DNA of 16,599 bases from CAJBLF01 sp964545415 (GTDB taxonomy: Bacteria > Patescibacteriota > Gracilibacteria > Absconditabacterales > Absconditicoccaceae): assembly GCA_964545415.1 (NCBI GenBank), contig CAZJFP010000022.1, positions 1-16,599 of the forward strand. The letters run 5' to 3'. The notes under the pieces were generated by a model. The model did not search any database, was not told where the DNA came from, and worked only from the letters and a program-made list of their open reading frames with translations. This document shows, one piece after another, positions 7,207 to 14,806 of the stretch. The translations under genes were made by a program, and so were the position numbers. Positions within the stretch are counted from its first letter, which is position 1. Each line of letters begins with the position of its first letter.

Positions 7207-7234
7207 ATTATATATATAAAAAAATATTTGTCAA
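7207..7234 (-). promoter_or_regulatory. Sigma70-type promoter for the 6883/5725 genes
   Basis: On the minus strand TTGACA (7229-7234), 16 bases, TATAAT (7207-7212). Both hexamers are consensus; spacing is one base short of ideal. It lies directly after the rlmD stop at 7245. Confidence 0.8.
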
Positions 7235-7244
7235 ATAATAACGA

Positions 7245-8855
7245 TTATCAGAGTACTCAAATACATTCAATATGATGTGTTTGTGGAAACATATCGACAG
7301 GTTGAATCTCTTTGATCGTAAACCCTCATTGCACCAACAATTCAATATCTCTGACCATGGTGACAGGATTGCAGGAAATATACAATAATTTAAAATCTGA
7401 CTCTTTCTTCAGATCGCAGATTGTTTTGACGACGTTTGGATGGAGCCCGTCTCTTGGAGGATCGATGATTACGAGCCCAAGATTATGCAATTTATCTTTG
7501 ATTTCTGGGTTTGTGATGAAAGCTTTTTCAGCGGGATTCGCTAAAAATAAGACATTATCTTCCAGACCATTGATTTTTGCATTCTGTCGAGCGTCCGTGA
7601 TTGCATCCTCAACGATTTCGATACCTACCAGTTTGTTTCCCTTTCCGGATTTCAAAAAACTAATGCCGATACTTCCCGTTCCACAATAGAGATCCAATAT
7701 GGTTCCTTCTATGTACCCCACCATATTCATCGCTTGGCTGAAGAGCTGCTGCGCTCAGAGCGTATTCGTCTGAAAAAACGAAAAAGGTGATATCCTGAAT
7801 GTGACATCGATAGATGATGGTTCTTCATTTTTTGCTTCTGGTGAGACCTGGGATGTTTGTTCTTTTTTGTGAGTAGTTTTGAACTGAAGGACTTCGTGGA
7901 TATATCATGCTCATCGACAGGTTTTGGTTTCGCATTCCTGGGATCTGACGATGTCAGCTAATCCGTTGTTGTAGGTGATGACAAACGTGGTTACATTTTT
8001 TTGCAGAAATTCATCCGTTTTGAGCGTATCCAGGAGTCGATTTCGTTGTTTGTCGTTCTTCGTTTTGAGATTGTTGTCCGCGACAGCGAGATTTACGAGA
8101 AATTGGTCTGTATTCGTTCCTTGTCTGATAACGATATGTCTAAAGAATCCTTGATGTGTCATCTGATCATAAGCGGGGAGTCCTGATGATCTGCAGAGTT
8201 CTTTGATATGATGGTACAAAGCATTCGCTTCATCAGAGATAAGTGAACAGGTATCGATATCTACAATCTTGCTGAATTCGCCCTGTTTGTGGAAACCACA
8301 GCTTCGATTGGACAATGCTTCATTCATTCCTTCATTGTTTTTGGTGATGTATTTACCGAAGCTAAACTCTATTTTGTTTCTATAAAATTTCTCTTGCGGT
8401 GATCCTATAATGCTGAGAATCTGTAATTCCGACAGTTTCTTCTTGAGCTTGGTGAAGGCATCATTGACGATATCTTCTTTGAGCTTCAGTTGATTCGCGT
8501 AGCTCAGCATCTGCCATTTACAGCCTCAGCAGCCAACTTTTCGTAATTCAGAATTCAAAATTCAGAATTCAGAATGAGATTCGTTTTTTTGCGCTTTGCA
8601 CTCTACATTCTGTATTCAATGAAAAAAGTGCGGACAGAAAATCTCTCCGTCCACAATCTTTGGATCGAGCTCTATAATCTTTGCAATATGCGCTTCTATA
8701 TAATCCTTTCTTTGCTTTACGATCCTGAGGTCGACGATACTGCCGGGCAAAGCGCCTCATTTAATCAATATTCTTTTGCCGTCGCTCATTCTCGCAAGTC
8801 CCACTCACCCGTAGCCTATTTTGTCTATCTTGATTCTATTGAGTATTTTCGCCAT
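7245..8855 (-). CDS. rlmD: RNA m5U methyltransferase, RlmD/TrmA family
   Basis: TrmA-superfamily enzymes methylate uridine C5 in 23S rRNA or tRNA using S-adenosylmethionine. The 536-residue frame needs 11 UGA=Gly codons. Order: a TRAM domain (residues ~1-70, IDKIGYGGVGLARM), iron-sulfur cysteines (CPHF at 74-77, CGGC at 109-112, VDIDTC further on), FFRHIVIRQG, ISPFSFFQTNT, the SAM motif ILDLYCGTGSIG, IDPPRDG, the catalytic cysteine in YISCNP, and DMFPQTHHIEC at the end. The usual C-x5-CGGC spacing is stretched to 34 residues by a repeat-derived insert. CGA codon 314 reads as W before GAGYI, where relatives often have an aromatic residue. It starts 15 bases after the adk stop, so likely adk-rlmD. 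RlmD, RlmC or TrmA specificity cannot be decided. Stop TAA. Confidence 0.93.
8544..8618. repeat. GAATTC-rich repeat read in frame inside rlmD
   Basis: AATTCAGAATTCAAAATTC and its continuation AGAATTCAGAATGAG are followed by GCGCTTTGCACTCTACATTC. On the minus strand this contains AGAATGTAGAGTGCAAAG, a relative of the GAATGCAGAGTGCAGAG word in murB. The frame stays open and adds about 30 residues (IQNVECKAQKNESHSEFG and neighbours) between the first and second iron-sulfur cysteines of RlmD. Confidence 0.75.
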
Positions 8856-8870
8856 AAGGAGAACGATGAA

Positions 8871-9443
8871 TTAAAGGCCTAGTTTGTTTCTCAGTTCTTT
8901 TTGGATGTCTTCGATAGTGCCGTCAGCATTGATGCTGATGACTTTCCCTTGTTCTTCAAAATATTTGATCATAGGCAATGTTTCGTTCATGAAAGCGTCA
9001 ATCCTCGTATTCATCGCTTCGAGAGTATCATCCTTACGACCCTCGATCTCCGCTCTTTTCATCATCCTTTCGATAGCTTTCTCTTTGGATAATTCAAAAT
9101 GCACGATAACGAAATCTCTCTTGTAGGTATCCATTTCTTTTTTCATGAATTCAGCCTGGGTCATAGATCTAGGGAACCCGTCGACCATAAGGTTTACATT
9201 CTTTTCAGTAGCGATCTGAAGCGCGATATCAAATCGTCCATGGCTGACAAAATGCGGTACCAACTTACCGCTATTTACGATATCTTTGCAATAGTTTCCG
9301 ATGATATTGTCATTGGACATAGCTGCTCTAAAGAGCTGTCCCATTTCCAAATAGTCGTATTGACTAGCATAATCCTTGAACAAAAGTTTTCCTTGTGTCC
9401 CTTTTCCGCATCCCTGGATGCCGAGAAAAAATAAATCCTTCAT
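8871..9443 (-). CDS. adk: Adenylate kinase
   Basis: Adenylate kinase interconverts ATP+AMP and 2 ADP. The 190-residue protein has the P-loop GIQGCGKGT (8-16), the AMP-site region with FRAAM and GKLVP, and DGFPRS (88-93) with its conserved Arg92 encoded by AGA. GRKDD later marks a short LID, so this is the short type without the zinc-binding LID. The conserved Arg of GRxDD is CGT. CGA at codon 70 (SHG-W-FDIA) would be Trp; not diagnostic. The frame is open to 9491, but family members begin at MKDLFFLG, so 9443 is chosen. In many bacteria adk lies in the ribosomal spc operon; here it sits just outside the ribosomal block with rlmD. No in-frame UGA. Stop TAA, no Shine-Dalgarno. Confidence 0.97.
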   Translation of the reverse strand: MKDLFFLGIQGCGKGTQGKLLFKDYASQYDYLEMGQLFRAAMSNDNIIGNYCKDIVNSGKLVPHFVSHGRFDIALQIATEKNVNLMVDGFPRSMTQAEFMKKEMDTYKRDFVIVHFELSKEKAIERMMKRAEIEGRKDDTLEAMNTRIDAFMNETLPMIKYFEEQGKVISINADGTIEDIQKELRNKLGL

Positions 9444-9509
9444 CTGTTTGTTCTCTATAAAAAAAATAAAAATATGCAGAGTAATAGCCAAAAATTAATT
9501 ATATTTAGA

Positions 9510-9683
9510 TTAGTTTATATCTTTGTTTTTTGTGCTTGTATTTTTGTGCGCTTGTTCCATCTTTGCCAAGAGGTTCAATACCACAAGATTTTTTGTTTTG
9601 TTGGCTATAGCAGAGATAAGCTCTTCTACAGCATTGTTTAGGGCCAGTTCAGAATTCTCTATTGCAGTTGTTTCTCTACTCAT
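9510..9683 (-). CDS. Small hypothetical protein (57 residues)
   Basis: A short frame, ATG at 9683 to TAA at 9510, encoding an acidic N-terminal and basic C-terminal helix (ALNNAVEELISAIANKT, NLVVLNLLAKMEQAHK). It lies between the terminator of the ribosomal block and adk, 66 bases before the adk start, on the same strand. The amphipathic composition favours a real peptide, but with no UGA, no ribosome binding site and no family match the call is weak. The longer frame to 9734 is not preferred. Confidence 0.45.
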   Translation of the reverse strand: MSRETTAIENSELALNNAVEELISAIANKTKNLVVLNLLAKMEQAHKNTSTKNKDIN

Positions 9684-9826
9684 AACATCTGAATACAAAA
9701 TAAAAAAAATCTGATATGATTTGTGTACGGTCATACTTAACTATATCTTTTTCATTTTCAACGAAATTACTACGATTCTCCATCCTCCAAAGCGTAAAGC
9801 TCAAAACCAAAACCACTCTTCAGTAC

Positions 9827-9850
9827 AAAAAAACCCCGCTTGCGCGGAGC
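9827..9850 (-). terminator. Rho-independent terminator ending the ribosomal block
   Basis: On the minus strand CTCCGC, loop GCAA, GCGGGG, then seven T. The hairpin lies 67 bases after the rpsI stop. The A-run on its other side would make it weakly bidirectional, but no plus-strand gene needs it. Confidence 0.85.
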
Positions 9851-9867
9851 TTTTTGTATATATCATT

Positions 9868-9884
9868 GGCGATTGATAATCGCC
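9868..9884. repeat. REP-like hairpin
   Basis: GGCGATT, loop GAT, AATCGCC, followed by CCTACA: a compact perfect hairpin between rpsI and the terminator. Similar GGCGATT...AATCGCCCCTACA motifs occur as intergenic repeats in other bacteria (from memory). Confidence 0.6.
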
Positions 9885-9896
9885 CCTACAATTTCA

Positions 9897-9914
9897 TTTT
9901 GAATTCTGCATTCA
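9897..9914. repeat. GAATTC-type repeat abutting the rpsI stop
   Basis: TTTTGAATTCTGCATTCAG belongs to the word family found inside murB (3434-3476) and rlmD (8544-8618). It ends two bases before the rpsI stop codon. Confidence 0.5.
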
Positions 9915-9916
9915 GA

Positions 9917-10339
9917 TTACCTCTTTGACCGAGATGGTCCTTTTCTCGCTTTCTTGAGACCTGGTTTCTTTCTTTCCTTGATTCTTGGATCTCTTTTGAG
10001 CAATCCGTATGGTTTCAGTGTAAGTCTAAGCTCGTTATCCCATTCGATCAATGCTCTAGCAAATCCTAGCTTGATAGCATCTGCTTGCCCTGAAATACCT
10101 CATCCCTTGACGATGATCTCTGCGTCGAATCTTTTGACATAATCAGGACCTAGAGTATTGAGCGGTGAAAGCGCAGCTTCCAACAAATAGAGATTGCCGC
10201 CAAAATAGTCCGCTAACGGTTTCTGTGATCCGTTGGCAGTCTTGATTATGAAGCTTCCGCTTCCTTTACCGAAAAGCTTGACGATAGCAGTCGTCTCTTT
10301 TCTTCTTCCTATAGCATAGGTATACTCTTTGTTCGTCAT
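9917..10339 (-). CDS. rpsI: 30S ribosomal protein S9 (uS9)
   Basis: uS9 sits in the 30S head with its C-terminal tail reaching the P-site tRNA. The 140-residue protein has YAIGRRKETTAIVKLF at the N-terminus, KGGGISGQADAIKLGFARAL in the middle (one of the glycines a UGA near 10105), and KPGLKKARKGPS-W-SKR at the end. The family ends PQFSKR or PQYSKR; the aromatic position is CGG codon 137 (9929-9931), supporting CGG=Trp, while the final invariant Arg is AGG. It overlaps rplM by one base in a TAATG junction, so the two are translationally coupled, the standard rplM-rpsI pair. It is the last gene before the terminator. Confidence 0.97.
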
Positions 10340-10797
10340 TATTTAGATAGGGTAAGTGGTTTAAAATGATCGTATTGGGTAGTAGTTCAGATTACGAGTT
10401 TCAATCTCTTGATTCTCTTGTCTCTGAGCTTATTTTTGGAAATCATACCTCTGACAACAGCAGTAAGAAGTTTTGCAGGATTCTTTTTCATGAGAATATC
10501 CCATGTTACTTCCTTGAGGTTTCCCTTATATCCGCTGTAGGAATACATGACATTATCCATAAGTTTTTTTCCAGTAACCTTGATTTTGTCGATGTTTTCA
10601 ACGAGTACGAAGTCACCAGCATCCCGGAAATCAGAGTAATATGCCTTATGCTTTCCTAAGAGTAATTTAGCGATATCCACTGCGAGTCTTCCAAGCGTCT
10701 TGCCAGTAGCATCAATCCTTCGCCGTTTCCTATTCTTGTCCATGTCCGTTGGTTTTACCCGGAGCGTCTTGTTGAGGTCTTTCTTTGTGAATTCCAT
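10339..10797 (-). CDS. rplM: 50S ribosomal protein L13 (uL13)
   Basis: uL13 is an early-assembly 50S protein. The 152-residue protein shows IDATGKTLGRLAVDIAKLL, LLGKHKAYYSDF, DAGDFVLVENIDKIKVTGKK, YSYSGYKGNLKEVTW and AVRGMISKNKLRDKRIKRLK. A UGA near the C-terminus (10387-10389) reads as Gly in KLVI-G-TTTQYDHF, matching the family's KVYxGxxHPH; without recoding the last ~15 residues are lost. CGG codon 25 and CGA codon 26 precede RIDATGK, where the family has the invariant KW followed by an aromatic residue. CGG also occurs at codons 13 and 58. Start ATG 10797 (MEFTKKDLN), not the longer frame to 10938, which runs into the hairpin repeat. Confidence 0.97.
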
Positions 10798-10830
10798 GAT
10801 AACTATTTTCAAATAATTAAATGATATGTT

Positions 10831-10900
10831 AAGACGGGATAGATGGATTAGATAGAATAGGTCTAAATACCTAATCCGTCTTATCAATCTAATCTGTCTT
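10831..10900. repeat. Long imperfect hairpin between rplQ and rplM
   Basis: Two 31-base arms (10831-10861 and 10870-10900) pair at 23 of 31 positions by my hand alignment, with an 8-base loop TCTAAATA. Each arm carries GATTAG/AAGACG words. The right arm ends at the base before the rplQ stop codon (10901-10903). Confidence 0.75.
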
Positions 10901-11287
10901 TTAGAGTAATTTGAGCATAATTTTCTGAACACCATCACCTACTCTAAATCCTAGCTTGTAATCAGCTACGAAGCTTGATGTATTACCTGCTTCGATATAT
11001 TTGGGCAACAATATGTTCAAAACTTTCTTTCCTTCAGCTTCACCGAAGATTTGAGATTTGATCAATCTGATGCTTTCTCTTCTTGCGTCCTTTGGATCGA
11101 GTTTTTTGTGCATTCTCACGAGTGCAGCAAAAAAGGAATCTACTTCAGATTTGAGAACTTTTGCTCTCTTTGGAGTAGTGGTTGTTTTTCCGTTTTTTAC
11201 AAGGTTCGTCAAAAGCTGTCTTACAAATATCTGCCTTTTTTTGGCTCCCGTATCCAGTTCGATGATTTTGCTGTACTTATGTCTCAT
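10901..11287 (-). CDS. rplQ: 50S ribosomal protein L17 (bL17)
   Basis: bL17 lies on the solvent side near the peptide exit tunnel. The 128-residue protein opens with MRHKYSKIIELDTGAKKRQ, close to the family start, followed by RQLLTNLVKNGKTTTTPKRA (family RNLxxxLxxxxRIxTTxxRA) and IFGEAEGKKVLNILLPKY. The C-terminal GNTSSFVADYKLGFRVGDG replaces the usual GGYTRI motif, so the end is somewhat divergent. All visible arginines are AGA/AGG and there is no UGA. It follows rpoA as in most bacteria, separated by the repeat at 11321-11400. No Shine-Dalgarno (leader AATTATAGTTTGGTACC). Confidence 0.95.
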   Translation of the reverse strand: MRHKYSKIIELDTGAKKRQIFVRQLLTNLVKNGKTTTTPKRAKVLKSEVDSFFAALVRMHKKLDPKDARRESIRLIKSQIFGEAEGKKVLNILLPKYIEAGNTSSFVADYKLGFRVGDGVQKIMLKLL

Positions 11288-11320
11288 GGTACCAAACTAT
11301 AATATAATTAAAATATTAAT

Positions 11321-11400
11321 ACTAAGTTCTAAGTGTTAAGTGCTAAGTTGAAGGAATGTTTTATTTAATATTTAGCATTCAACATTTAACATTCGGCGTT
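11321..11400. repeat. Repeat copy A, between rpoA and rplQ
   Basis: TAAGTTCTAAGTGTTAAGTG then GCTAAG, a short centre, and ATTTAGCATTCAACATTTAAC. The two halves are loosely self-complementary and each is built of ~9-base tandem words. Copy B (13554-13626) is nearly the same. It ends exactly at the rpoA stop codon (11401). Confidence 0.8.
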
Positions 11401-12396
11401 TTAGCCGATAAGGGCTTTATCTATATTGGCCAATGCACTGTTGATCTCGTCGATCGCCTTTCTTCCGACTCCCTTCATAAGGAGAAGTTCACCTTTCTTT
11501 TTCTTTTCGAGATCTTCAACATAAAGGATATTGTTTTTGATCAATGCGTTCCTTGTTCTTTCGCTCAATGGAAGCGCATCGATAGGCATAGTCTTGATGT
11601 TGGTCTCTTCATGGAATTTGTCTTGTACTCTATCCAAGTCTTCCAAATCCACGAGGAATGATCTATCGATATAGATATTGTCGAAGATAAAGAGCTTAGC
11701 GTAGGAAGCCAATACTTCTCCAGCAAACATCATCATTTCCTTTGGAGAGATGCCTTTGAATCGTGATCTGATCTCTATAACCAAAAGGTCTTTGGTGGAT
11801 CCTGTGAAGTCTTCGATAACTTCTTCTACATCGTATTTGACATAATCGATGACCTTAAATTCATTGTCAATGAGGAGGATATTAGCATCTACATCTTCAT
11901 CTTTTCTATCTCTTGATCTAAGATAATCTACACTATAATATCCATATCATTTTTCTATTCTGATGTCGATATTCAATTCCAAAGATGGATCAGTAATCTC
12001 AAACAGTTCTACGTCATCATTCAACAATTCGATGCCTGCAGGGAGCTTGATGTTGCTTGAGGTATATGTTCCGATTCCTGAGAATCTTTGTGATATCCAT
12101 TGGATGTTGTCTGCTTTTTCATCAACTTTGAAACGGAGGGTTTTGAAGTTGAGCATCATATCTATCACTGATTCTTTTACTCCATCTATTACATGATATT
12201 CGTGATTTACTCATTTGATTTTCAATCCGGTGATAGCTCACCCGACACTATATCACAAAATAATTCTTCTCAATGCATTTCCAAGGGTGTGTCCAAATCC
12301 TCTCGGCAAATACTTTACCTCGAATTTGGTTGTTCTATCGTCTACATTGGAGACGATGATCTTTGGAGCTCAGATGAACTTTTGTATATCCAGCAT
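11401..12396 (-). CDS. rpoA: DNA-directed RNA polymerase subunit alpha
   Basis: The alpha subunit dimer nucleates RNA polymerase assembly, and its C-terminal domain contacts UP elements and activators. The 331-residue protein has the N-terminal dimer core (YLPRGFGHTLGNALRRIIL, IDGVKESVIDMMLNFK, IRIEKGYGYYSVD) and the C-terminal helix-hairpin domain (ALPLSERTRNALIKNNILYV, LLLMKGVGRKAIDEINSAL). Five UGA codons are Gly, including FI-G-APK near the start, IIL-G-YSVG-G-AITG, and EK-G-YGYY; under the standard code the gene falls into three pieces. One CGA (IRS-W-FKGISPKE) is not diagnostic. Start ATG 12396. Position between rpsD and rplQ is the standard alpha operon order. Stop TAA. Confidence 0.98.
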
Positions 12397-12446
12397 GCAG
12401 AGTAATAAAGAGTAAAAAAGTTGTTTTTGTTTGGCATATGTCGGGA

Positions 12447-13067
12447 TTATGCTCTCGCATAAAACTCGATGACTTTCAAGAGATCAGCAGGCAATCCCAA
12501 TTCGCCTACTTGAGGTTCAGTCAATACTTCGACGGTATTGCTTGCTTTATCTAATTTGACTCGTGATGGAATTTTTCCTTTGTTTTCAGCTGCATTCTGA
12601 CTGTAGAGCGCTGAATTCTTTAATTTTTCCTTGAGGGAGATTTTGTCACCAACAGTAACGAATGATGATGGAATATTGTGCTTCTTACCATTCAAAAGGA
12701 AGTGTCCGTGATTCACCATCTGTCTTGCTTGCATGATGGTTTTTGCGAGTCCTGACCTAAGGATAATAGAATCCATCCTTCTTTCCAAGAATTGGAACAA
12801 AGCCGTATCGTGAGTGATATTTTTGTTCTTTGAGTACTTACCAGCAATCTCTTTTACGAGTCTGACAAATTGTTTTTCGGAGAGCATGTACATTCTTTTG
12901 AGTACTTGCTTATTCCTCAAAAGTTTTCCATATTCGGAAGACCTTTGCATATTGCCGCCATGTTGTCCTGGCAAACTCCTATTTTTTTTCACGTTATACT
13001 TCTTTGATCCGAAGAGATCTACTTGTTCTCTTCTGCATAACTTGAATTTTGGTCCGGTATACCTCAT
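12447..13067 (-). CDS. rpsD: 30S ribosomal protein S4 (uS4)
   Basis: uS4 is a primary 16S-binding protein and translational fidelity factor. The 206-residue protein has the N-terminal MRYTGPKFKLCRRE, the SLPGQHGG turn, the S4 RNA-binding domain (ERRMDSIILRSGLAKT then QARQMVNHGHFLLNGKKHN) and the C-terminal GLPADLLKVIEFYARA. CGA codon 169 (12561-12563) lies in IPS-W-VKLD, the family's conserved VPxWLELD tryptophan, while every other arginine in this protein is AGA or AGG. That makes rpsD one of the cleanest pieces of evidence for CGA=Trp. There is only one N-terminal cysteine, so no zinc finger. No UGA. It lies between rpsK and rpoA. Confidence 0.98.
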   Translation of the reverse strand: MRYTGPKFKLCRREQVDLFGSKKYNVKKNRSLPGQHGGNMQRSSEYGKLLRNKQVLKRMYMLSEKQFVRLVKEIAGKYSKNKNITHDTALFQFLERRMDSIILRSGLAKTIMQARQMVNHGHFLLNGKKHNIPSSFVTVGDKISLKEKLKNSALYSQNAAENKGKIPSRVKLDKASNTVEVLTEPQVGELGLPADLLKVIEFYARA

Positions 13068-13077
13068 AACTAATGTA

Positions 13078-13106
13078 ACATTTAAAATTTAAAATTTGGA
13101 AATAGT
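13078..13106. repeat. AT-rich repeat between rpsK and rpsD
   Basis: ACATTTAAAATTTAAAATTT then GGAAATAGTAT. The same word in the same orientation occurs at 14780-14810, also at a gene junction. The sequence is low complexity, but the shared AAATTTGGAAA tail suggests common origin. Confidence 0.55.
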
Positions 13107-13110
13107 ATGT

Positions 13111-13515
13111 TTAGTTTCTTTTTTGTCTCTTTCATTTGCATCCGCCAAACTGGATAGCAGTATCTTCTTTGATGAATGTAATATCGATAAGTCCGATTTC
13201 GTTGATTGCTTTGAAGATACCATCTCTCGCTAATCCTGGTCCTCTGAAAATGATGCCGATTTCCTTGAGTCCGAGACCTTGTCCTTCCTTGAGAAGCTGT
13301 TTCGTCAAAAGTTCAGCAGCATATGGGGTGCTTTTTTTGCTTCATTTGTAGCCGAGTTTTCCTGTACCTCCTCAGAGCACCTTGTTCCCATTATCATCAA
13401 CGAGAGTGAGAATGGTGTTGTTTGTAGTAGTCTGTACGTGAAGCACTCCAGAATCTATTTTTAGATCTTTCTTTTTCTTTGGAGCAGCGTTTTTTGCTTT
13501 TGCAGGTGTAGCCAT
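13111..13515 (-). CDS. rpsK: 30S ribosomal protein S11 (uS11)
   Basis: uS11 forms part of the 30S platform and binds mRNA near the E site. The 134-residue protein has a lysine-rich N-tail (KAKNAAPKKKKDL), then VLHVQTTTNNTILTLVDDNG, GGGTGKLGYK-G-SKKSTPYAA (family GxxGFKGSRKxTPxAA), FRGPGLARDG and the C-terminal FGGCK-G-KRQKRN (family NGCRPPKxRRV). Three UGA codons are Gly, two of them at invariant glycines. Under the standard code it would be cut into small pieces. Start ATG 13515, stop TAA 13111-13113. It is separated from rpsM by repeat copy B. Confidence 0.97.
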
Positions 13516-13553
13516 CTAATAAACAATTATAAATGATAAATATAACATTCAAT

Positions 13554-13626
13554 GTTAAGTTCTAAGTGTTAAGTGCTAAGTGAAAGATTCTTTTATTTAA
13601 CATTTAGCATTCAACATTTAGCATTA
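13554..13626. repeat. Repeat copy B, between rpsM and rpsK
   Basis: TTAAGTTCTAAGTGTTAAGT then GCTAAG, centre, and CATTTAGCATTCAACATTTA ending in GCATTA. It matches copy A (11321-11400) over about 70 bases with few differences and, like it, ends at the stop codon of the upstream gene (rpsM, 13627). Confidence 0.8.
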
Positions 13627-14001
13627 TTATTTCTTAAGTACTGGTCTTACTTTTGATCTTCCCATGAGTTTTTTCGCAGTTTTTGCGTTTTTTCTCGTCA
13701 ATTGTCCTCTCACAGGCAAACCGAGATTGTGTCTCATACCTCTGTAGCACTTGATTTCCTTTAATCTCTTGATAGCGAAAGCAACCTCTCTCTTGAGGTC
13801 ATTCTCGAGGATATATTTCTGAATCTGTTCCAGAATTTTCTTTTGCTCGTCTTCGGAAATATCTTTTACCTTCTTCATATGCGGAATATTAGCATCTGCG
13901 AGGATGGTTTTGGATCTTTTGAGACCGATGCCGTAGACGGAAGTGAGTCCAACCCAAATGGATTTGTTCTCCGGTAAAACGTGTCCTGATAATCTAAACA
14001 T
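13627..14001 (-). CDS. rpsM: 30S ribosomal protein S13 (uS13)
   Basis: uS13 makes the head-to-50S bridge and touches P-site tRNA. The 124-residue protein carries LSGHVLPENKSIWVGLTSVY and GIGLKRSKTIL, the DISEDEQKKI segment, the signature IKRLKEIKCYRGMRHNLGLP, and VRGQLTRKNAKTAKKL, with a basic C-terminal tail GRSKVRPVLKK. TGG encodes the only Trp; all arginines are AGA; there is no UGA, so the gene is readable under any code. Standard position between rpmJ and rpsK. No Shine-Dalgarno (leader TTCATTTTAACGC). Confidence 0.98.
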   Translation of the reverse strand: MFRLSGHVLPENKSIWVGLTSVYGIGLKRSKTILADANIPHMKKVKDISEDEQKKILEQIQKYILENDLKREVAFAIKRLKEIKCYRGMRHNLGLPVRGQLTRKNAKTAKKLMGRSKVRPVLKK

Positions 14002-14026
14002 GCGTTAAAATGAACAATAAATAAAA

Positions 14027-14143
14027 TTATCCTTGTCTGGTCTTATGTCTTGGATTTTTTTTGCATATAATATACAATCTGCCCTTTCTCTTGATTATCT
14101 GACAGTACATGCATCTTTTCTTGAGGGAAGCTTTGACTTTCAT
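14027..14143 (-). CDS. rpmJ: 50S ribosomal protein L36 (bL36)
   Basis: A 38-residue protein: MKVKASLKKRCMYCQIIKRK then GRLYIICKKNPRHKTRQG. It retains the zinc-ribbon ligands of the ancestral (C+) form: CMYC, a third Cys and a His four to five residues later. Length and ends match the family exactly. It lies between infA and rpsM, 30 bases after the infA stop and 25 before the rpsM start, as in the usual infA-rpmJ-rpsM order. Confidence 0.97.
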   Translation of the reverse strand: MKVKASLKKRCMYCQIIKRKGRLYIICKKNPRHKTRQG

Positions 14144-14173
14144 TTTGTGGTAGTTAACACTAAATAAAGTTGG

Positions 14174-14452
14174 TTATTTTCTATGATGTTGAGCTCATTG
14201 CGGAGGGAAGTTGATATTCGTCTTGTTATAATCATTATATCTGAAGATGATGCGTCATTGACTCATATCATATTGGTTGATTTCCATTTTTACTCGATCT
14301 CCTGGAATGATAGAGATATTGGATTGACTCATTCTTCAAGATTTTTTGCAGCGGACAAGCGTATCTACCTCTTTGAGCTTCACCTTAAAGAATCCTGCAG
14401 GTAACACTTCGAGGACTTCACCATCTCGCTCCAAGACTCAATCTTTAGCCAT
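14174..14452 (-). CDS. infA: Translation initiation factor IF-1
   Basis: IF-1 is an OB-fold protein that occupies the 30S A site during initiation. The 92-residue frame needs four UGA=Gly codons: MAKD-G-VLE, CKKS-G-RMSQSN (family SGKMR), YDMSQ-G-RIIFRY (family YDLTRGRITYR) and PPQ-G-AQHH. Two CGA codons would be Trp (VLE-W-DGEV and IPGD-W-VKME); both are at variable or surface positions and do not decide the code. The conserved Arg in QGRIIF is CGC. The last ~20 residues (NDYNKTNINFPPQGAQHHRK) extend beyond the usual end. The ATG overlaps the rplU stop by eight bases (ATGGCTAA), implying translational coupling. Confidence 0.96.
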
Positions 14453-14768
14453 TAATAGTGATTTTTTTAATGTCTAAAAGTGATTGATGTGCTCTAAAAC
14501 CAATCGTTCTCTGATATCTATTTTTTCTCTTAAACTTGATGATTCTGATTTTTTCACCTTTTTGATTGCCCTTGACAACACATTCAACCTTTGCTTTGGC
14601 GATATATGGGGTACCAACAACGACCTTATCTCCCTTATCTTCAAATGCAAGCAGGACTTTGTCGATAGTCAATGATTCGCCTTCAGCGAGATCGACATTA
14701 TCTACAGTGATAGTATCACCTTCCTGTACGATATATTGGTGTCCTTTGAGTTCTACAACAGCATACAT
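14445..14768 (-). CDS. rplU: 50S ribosomal protein L21 (bL21)
   Basis: bL21 binds 23S rRNA domain II. The 107-residue protein begins MYAVVELKGHQYIVQEGDTI, close to the family's MYAVIxxGGKQYxVxxGD, with VGTPYIAKAKVECVVKGNQK and the basic loop KIRIIKFKRKNRYQRTIGFR (family KxRRKNYRRKxGHRQ). It has no UGA, CGA or CGG. L21 normally pairs with L27 (rpmA); here no rpmA follows and the gene instead overlaps infA, an unusual placement. Confidence 0.96.
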   Translation of the reverse strand: MYAVVELKGHQYIVQEGDTITVDNVDLAEGESLTIDKVLLAFEDKGDKVVVGTPYIAKAKVECVVKGNQKGEKIRIIKFKRKNRYQRTIGFRAHQSLLDIKKITING

Positions 14769-14779
14769 TATAAATTTAG

Positions 14780-14806
14780 AATTTAGAATTTAAAATTTGG
14801 AAAATA
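14780..14806. repeat. AT-rich repeat between the rpsU-like gene and rplU
   Basis: AATTTAGAATTTAAAATTTG then GAAAATA: sister of the element at 13078-13106, again directly after a stop codon (14807-14809). Confidence 0.55.

Noticed and set aside
10798..10938. N-terminal extension of L13
   Set aside because: The extra residues come from the hairpin repeat and the end of rplQ; L13 proteins start close to the ATG at 10797.
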